Positions 15,116-17,467 of a stretch of 17,467 nt of DNA are shown piece by piece. How positions within the stretch are numbered: the first letter of the stretch is position 1; the number at the start of each line of letters is the position of its first letter. The DNA comes from DASZHC01 sp035938215 (lineage in GTDB: Bacteria; Verrucomicrobiota; Verrucomicrobiia; Chthoniobacterales; JAFAMB01). A program made the position numbers and the translations under genes. The stretch covers positions 1 to 17,467 of the forward strand of contig DASZHC010000044.1 in assembly GCA_035938215.1 (NCBI GenBank), written 5' to 3'. Below the pieces are notes generated by a model that made no database searches, had not been told where the DNA came from, and saw only the letters and a list, made by a program, of their open reading frames with translations.

Positions 15116-15649
15116 TTACCACTTCACGTCAATTCGCTGTCTGCGCTTGAACTTGTCGGCATAGAAAAGCTCTCGAAAGTGCGAGCCATGTTCATGAACG
15201 AGTCTGGTGACCTTAACGTCGAAGCAACAGTACTCGGCTATTTCGATAACCCTCTTATCCCGCCACCACTTGATCGCGTCGATGCCACCTCCGGATTTTC
15301 CGAAGCCAAGAGTCGCCTGAGCAATGTTCTCCAGCCTAGGTTTGACACCCACCGCTTGTTCGACCTCAACCAGCAGATCGAGCGTTCGCAATTGGTGCGG
15401 AAGATCCAGGATCGTGTAGCCCATTAATACCTGGTAGTCGAAGTTTACGACATTGAAGCCCACCACAAGGTCGGCGCGAAGCAATTGGCAGATCAAGTCG
15501 TTCACGCGTTTCTCTGAATAGATGCGGTATTCGTTGAGATGGGAACTATAGGTAACCCCAAGGGACATCCCCATGTCTCTTTTCTTATCCCAGCCCCCTA
15601 CATCATTCGCCGTGCGTTGTGTTTCCAGATCAAAATAAACAATGTTCAT
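15116..15649 (-). CDS. DEDDy-type RNase H-like 3'-5' exonuclease-like protein
   Basis: The protein is 177 aa with the RNase H-like exonuclease fold. Motif I is DLET (D7, E9), motif II is GFNVVNFDYQVL (D71), and motif III is YCCFD, reading Y140-x3-D144. All four acidic residues and the Tyr are in place, so it should be catalytically able. Substrate (DNA or RNA) is not evident. Similar stand-alone domains occur as YprB-like or RNase H-like proteins. There is no helicase or polymerase domain in the frame. It begins 37 bp after the stop of the secreted protein gene and precedes the TPR gene. The ATG at 15649 puts motif I in the first 10 residues, as expected; no clear Shine-Dalgarno is seen. Confidence 0.82.
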   Translation of the reverse strand: MNIVYFDLETQRTANDVGGWDKKRDMGMSLGVTYSSHLNEYRIYSEKRVNDLICQLLRADLVVGFNVVNFDYQVLMGYTILDLPHQLRTLDLLVEVEQAVGVKPRLENIAQATLGFGKSGGGIDAIKWWRDKRVIEIAEYCCFDVKVTRLVHEHGSHFRELFYADKFKRRQRIDVKW

Positions 15650-15686
15650 TCGGAGGCGAGAGGCATGTTATTTCGCGGACAGGACA

Positions 15687-17159
15687 CTAATCAAATGCGC
15701 CCGCATCAAAACGAAACAGATTATCGAGACTGCTAAGGTGGTATTCCTCAACCACGACCCCGTCAGAGACATAGACGCGCATGCCGTTGGCACCGTCAGG
15801 TATCCATCGAACCTGCTTCATATTCCTGGTTTTACTGACTAGAAACAAGGGGAGACCGTCAACGCTCGTGGCCCACACGCCATCCGCATCGGCAGAAATT
15901 ACCAATTGGAAATTTGGCTGACGGGTGTTTTCCATCGGGTTGTTTGCCGGCCTGATCAAGACGGGAGGAGAGTCATTTCTGCCGTCCGCAGGAATCACTT
16001 TTCCATCTTTCAAATCGAAGAATCGAAAGGTGGTCAAAGCGCGATCAAGCCATTTTTCCCAGATAGATTTTTTTTGCTCGGTGCTCTGAAAACGCACACC
16101 GATTATCCGCTGAGTATCGCCGGCTTCAGAGATGAGCAGCAACGCGTCTTGATCTCGCGACGCTGCGATCCGGCTTACAGTTTTCAATTCCGGAGGGAGT
16201 TCGATTTCTCGCAGATTCTGCCCGTTGATGTCGATCTGCTTGAGCAGCGAAGCCGAGTCTGTCTTCATCAGCAGCCAAACCGTGTCACCTGTTCCTGCGC
16301 TTACATCCAGGAGTTCCCCGGATTCACCTGGACCGACAGGGATGAATTCCTGGCCGCCGTCGAGCTTGAAAACTCGGGACTCCTTTGTTGCGACTACGAT
16401 TGAGGAGCCAAGCACAGCACATCGAAACAGGTTGTCTGCTGGTGCCCGAACATCCCGCACGCTTCCGGCGATCTCGTACTGAATCTGATTGCCACTAAGT
16501 ACGAGGATTCGGTCGCCGAAAGCATCGGCATCCCGAATCTCCGAAAACCCTTGGGGAGCAGTCTGGGTGCCAGCATCCGGTGCGACCAGAGCGAGTTGAC
16601 TGCTGTCAAAGACGAGCAGATTCGCGCCGGTCGCTTTGATGTTTTCCGATTTGAAGCCGAGCGGCACACTTTTCGTACGCCGATCGCCGCTTTCGACGAC
16701 CACATAATCTTGCTCCGGGGTTTCGCACAGGGTGGCGAGAGACGAGCCGGCAATCAATGCCGCCGAAAGAATCTTGTGCGGCCTCGGGGTATTTGGGTCA
16801 CCAACCCAATCATTTAAGTGAAAGGCTACACCCGAGATTTTGACGTCGCCGATCAAAACACCTCTTGCGAAGTACTTGCCGTTTGGAACGGGTCTCCCCT
16901 GCTGGTCATTCCTATCCCAATCGATGAGAAGTCCGTTAAAGCCCGATTTGAAACTATCGATGCCTGCTCCCTTTTTAAGGATCCGCACGAGTTTTCCTCT
17001 GCTGTCGTAGACTCCAAGACTTATTACCCCCTCAACAGGCGGAGGTACAAAGATCAGTTGGTTGTTGCTCGCTTCTTCATCTTGGGAATGCAGCGGGAGG
17101 GCCAACAAAAACATAACCATAAAGATGGAAAAAGGCCCCCAACGCAAACAATCAGACAT
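15687..17159 (-). CDS. Secreted protein with FlgD-Ig-like domain and probable beta-propeller
   Basis: The protein is 490 aa from the ATG at 17159. This start is chosen because it overlaps the GH57 stop by 8 bp and places a signal peptide at the N-terminus (MSDCLRWGPF, then a hydrophobic stretch to about residue 22 ending LHSQ). An upstream ATG at 17228 would bury the signal peptide. Residues about 43-100 match the FlgD Ig-like pattern: GVYDSRGKLVRIL, then WDRNDQQGRPVPNGKYFARG. The remainder, to about residue 490, has repeated short beta-rich segments such as DRILVLSGNQIQYE and SSIVVATKESRVFKLDGG, suggesting a propeller of WD-like or YVTN-like blades. It has no enzyme motif I recognise. It is probably exported to the periplasm or cell surface. 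The FlgD-type domain does not imply flagella. Confidence 0.7.
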   Translation of the reverse strand: MSDCLRWGPFSIFMVMFLLALPLHSQDEEASNNQLIFVPPPVEGVISLGVYDSRGKLVRILKKGAGIDSFKSGFNGLLIDWDRNDQQGRPVPNGKYFARGVLIGDVKISGVAFHLNDWVGDPNTPRPHKILSAALIAGSSLATLCETPEQDYVVVESGDRRTKSVPLGFKSENIKATGANLLVFDSSQLALVAPDAGTQTAPQGFSEIRDADAFGDRILVLSGNQIQYEIAGSVRDVRAPADNLFRCAVLGSSIVVATKESRVFKLDGGQEFIPVGPGESGELLDVSAGTGDTVWLLMKTDSASLLKQIDINGQNLREIELPPELKTVSRIAASRDQDALLLISEAGDTQRIIGVRFQSTEQKKSIWEKWLDRALTTFRFFDLKDGKVIPADGRNDSPPVLIRPANNPMENTRQPNFQLVISADADGVWATSVDGLPLFLVSKTRNMKQVRWIPDGANGMRVYVSDGVVVEEYHLSSLDNLFRFDAGAFD

Positions 17160-17467
17160 AGACTTTCCAATTGAGATCCGGGAAAATGTTGTCTCTCCAT
17201 TCACAATTTCCCAAGAATTCGTCATCAACCGTACCCCCCTTCAATTGATCGTAGAGGCGTGTAAATCGCAGGATGTGATCCTTGGACCTCTTTCCGGCAT
17301 AGTCGCGTGCGGTTCCGGTTTTCATCAGAAACGCCCAATCACTTGATTGTGCGAGCAGGAGTTCGCGCGCCATCTGTGTAATAACGCGCTCCTTCCATTG
17401 AGCAGGATTCTTCTCGACTGCCCGCGCAGACTCGGTCATGCGCCGTGCCGCGGCGTGCAAATGCGGA
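17152..17467 (-). CDS. GH57/DUF1957 alpha-glucan enzyme, C-terminal end only
   Basis: Only the last about 104 codons are present; the 5' part is beyond the right edge, and the frame is open to the end. The C-terminal helical domain (DUF1957) of GH57 4-alpha-glucanotransferase or branching enzymes is recognisable in MARELLLAQSSDWAFLMKTG and in DNIFPDLNW near the end. These enzymes cut and rejoin alpha-1,4-glucan chains in glycogen metabolism. Catalytic residues lie upstream and cannot be checked. The stop TGA (17152-17154) overlaps the start of the next gene by 8 bp. The Met at 17460 is internal. Confidence 0.88.
   Translation of the reverse strand, partial: PHLHAAARRMTESARAVEKNPAQWKERVITQMARELLLAQSSDWAFLMKTGTARDYAGKRSKDHILRFTRLYDQLKGGTVDDEFLGNCEWRDNIFPDLNWKVYV

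Noticed and set aside
15687..17159. Flagellar hook-capping (FlgD) protein
   Set aside because: Only the generic Ig-like FlgD-type fold motif is present. There is no flagellar gene in the window and the protein carries a signal peptide and propeller-like repeats.
1..17467. CRISPR array, tRNA, rRNA or phage or defence cluster
   Set aside because: I saw no regularly spaced direct repeats, no tRNA-like CCA-bearing cloverleaf and no matching protein families on reading both strands. I could not run a dedicated RNA search.

Overview
The window reads as a chromosomal stretch from a Verrucomicrobiota-like bacterium, possibly a soil Chthoniobacterales lineage. This is an inference from gene content and style: a PUR-domain nucleic-acid-binding protein, a Lys/Ala/Pro-rich histone-tail-like protein, a GH57/DUF1957 enzyme, a stand-alone CoaC, many starts without a clear Shine-Dalgarno, and short dispersed repeats between genes. 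It is not proof of taxonomy. Almost all genes are housekeeping. I see no CRISPR array, tRNA, rRNA, transposase, phage gene or recognisable defence system.

Left part (1-2631, + strand): the 3' end of leuD (leucine biosynthesis), then a family 2 and a family 4 glycosyltransferase, probably for a surface or exported glycan. They converge on a minus-strand hexapeptide-repeat (left-handed beta-helix) protein at 2701-3375.

Middle left (3376-6691): a 218-bp intergenic spacer holds two abutting inverted-repeat elements. Then comes a minus-strand run, inositol-monophosphatase-like phosphatase > ispF > cysS, with a 4-bp ATGA overlap and a short gap. Upstream of the phosphatase there is a possible broken small gene and then the promoter side of a plus-strand gene.

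Centre (6692-8024): a 48-aa histone-H1-tail-like protein with a good ribosome binding site and a textbook terminator faces a stand-alone phosphopantothenoylcysteine decarboxylase (coaC). A nearly 500-bp spacer beyond coaC is filled by a second copy of the 3.4-kb repeat and by a segment bounded by 28-bp inverted repeats.

Right centre (8025-13661, minus strand): yicC overlaps the 3' end of carB. A PUR-domain protein with its own terminator and trpS lie upstream.

Right end (13755-17467, minus strand): a TPR protein, a DEDDy-type exonuclease-like protein, a secreted FlgD-Ig/beta-propeller-like protein and the C-terminus of a GH57 enzyme. The last two overlap by 8 bp.

The most interesting material is non-coding: the related repeats just upstream of two minus-strand genes, the paired inverted-repeat elements, and structured spacers. 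Among proteins, the tiny histone-like protein and the PUR-domain protein stand out.
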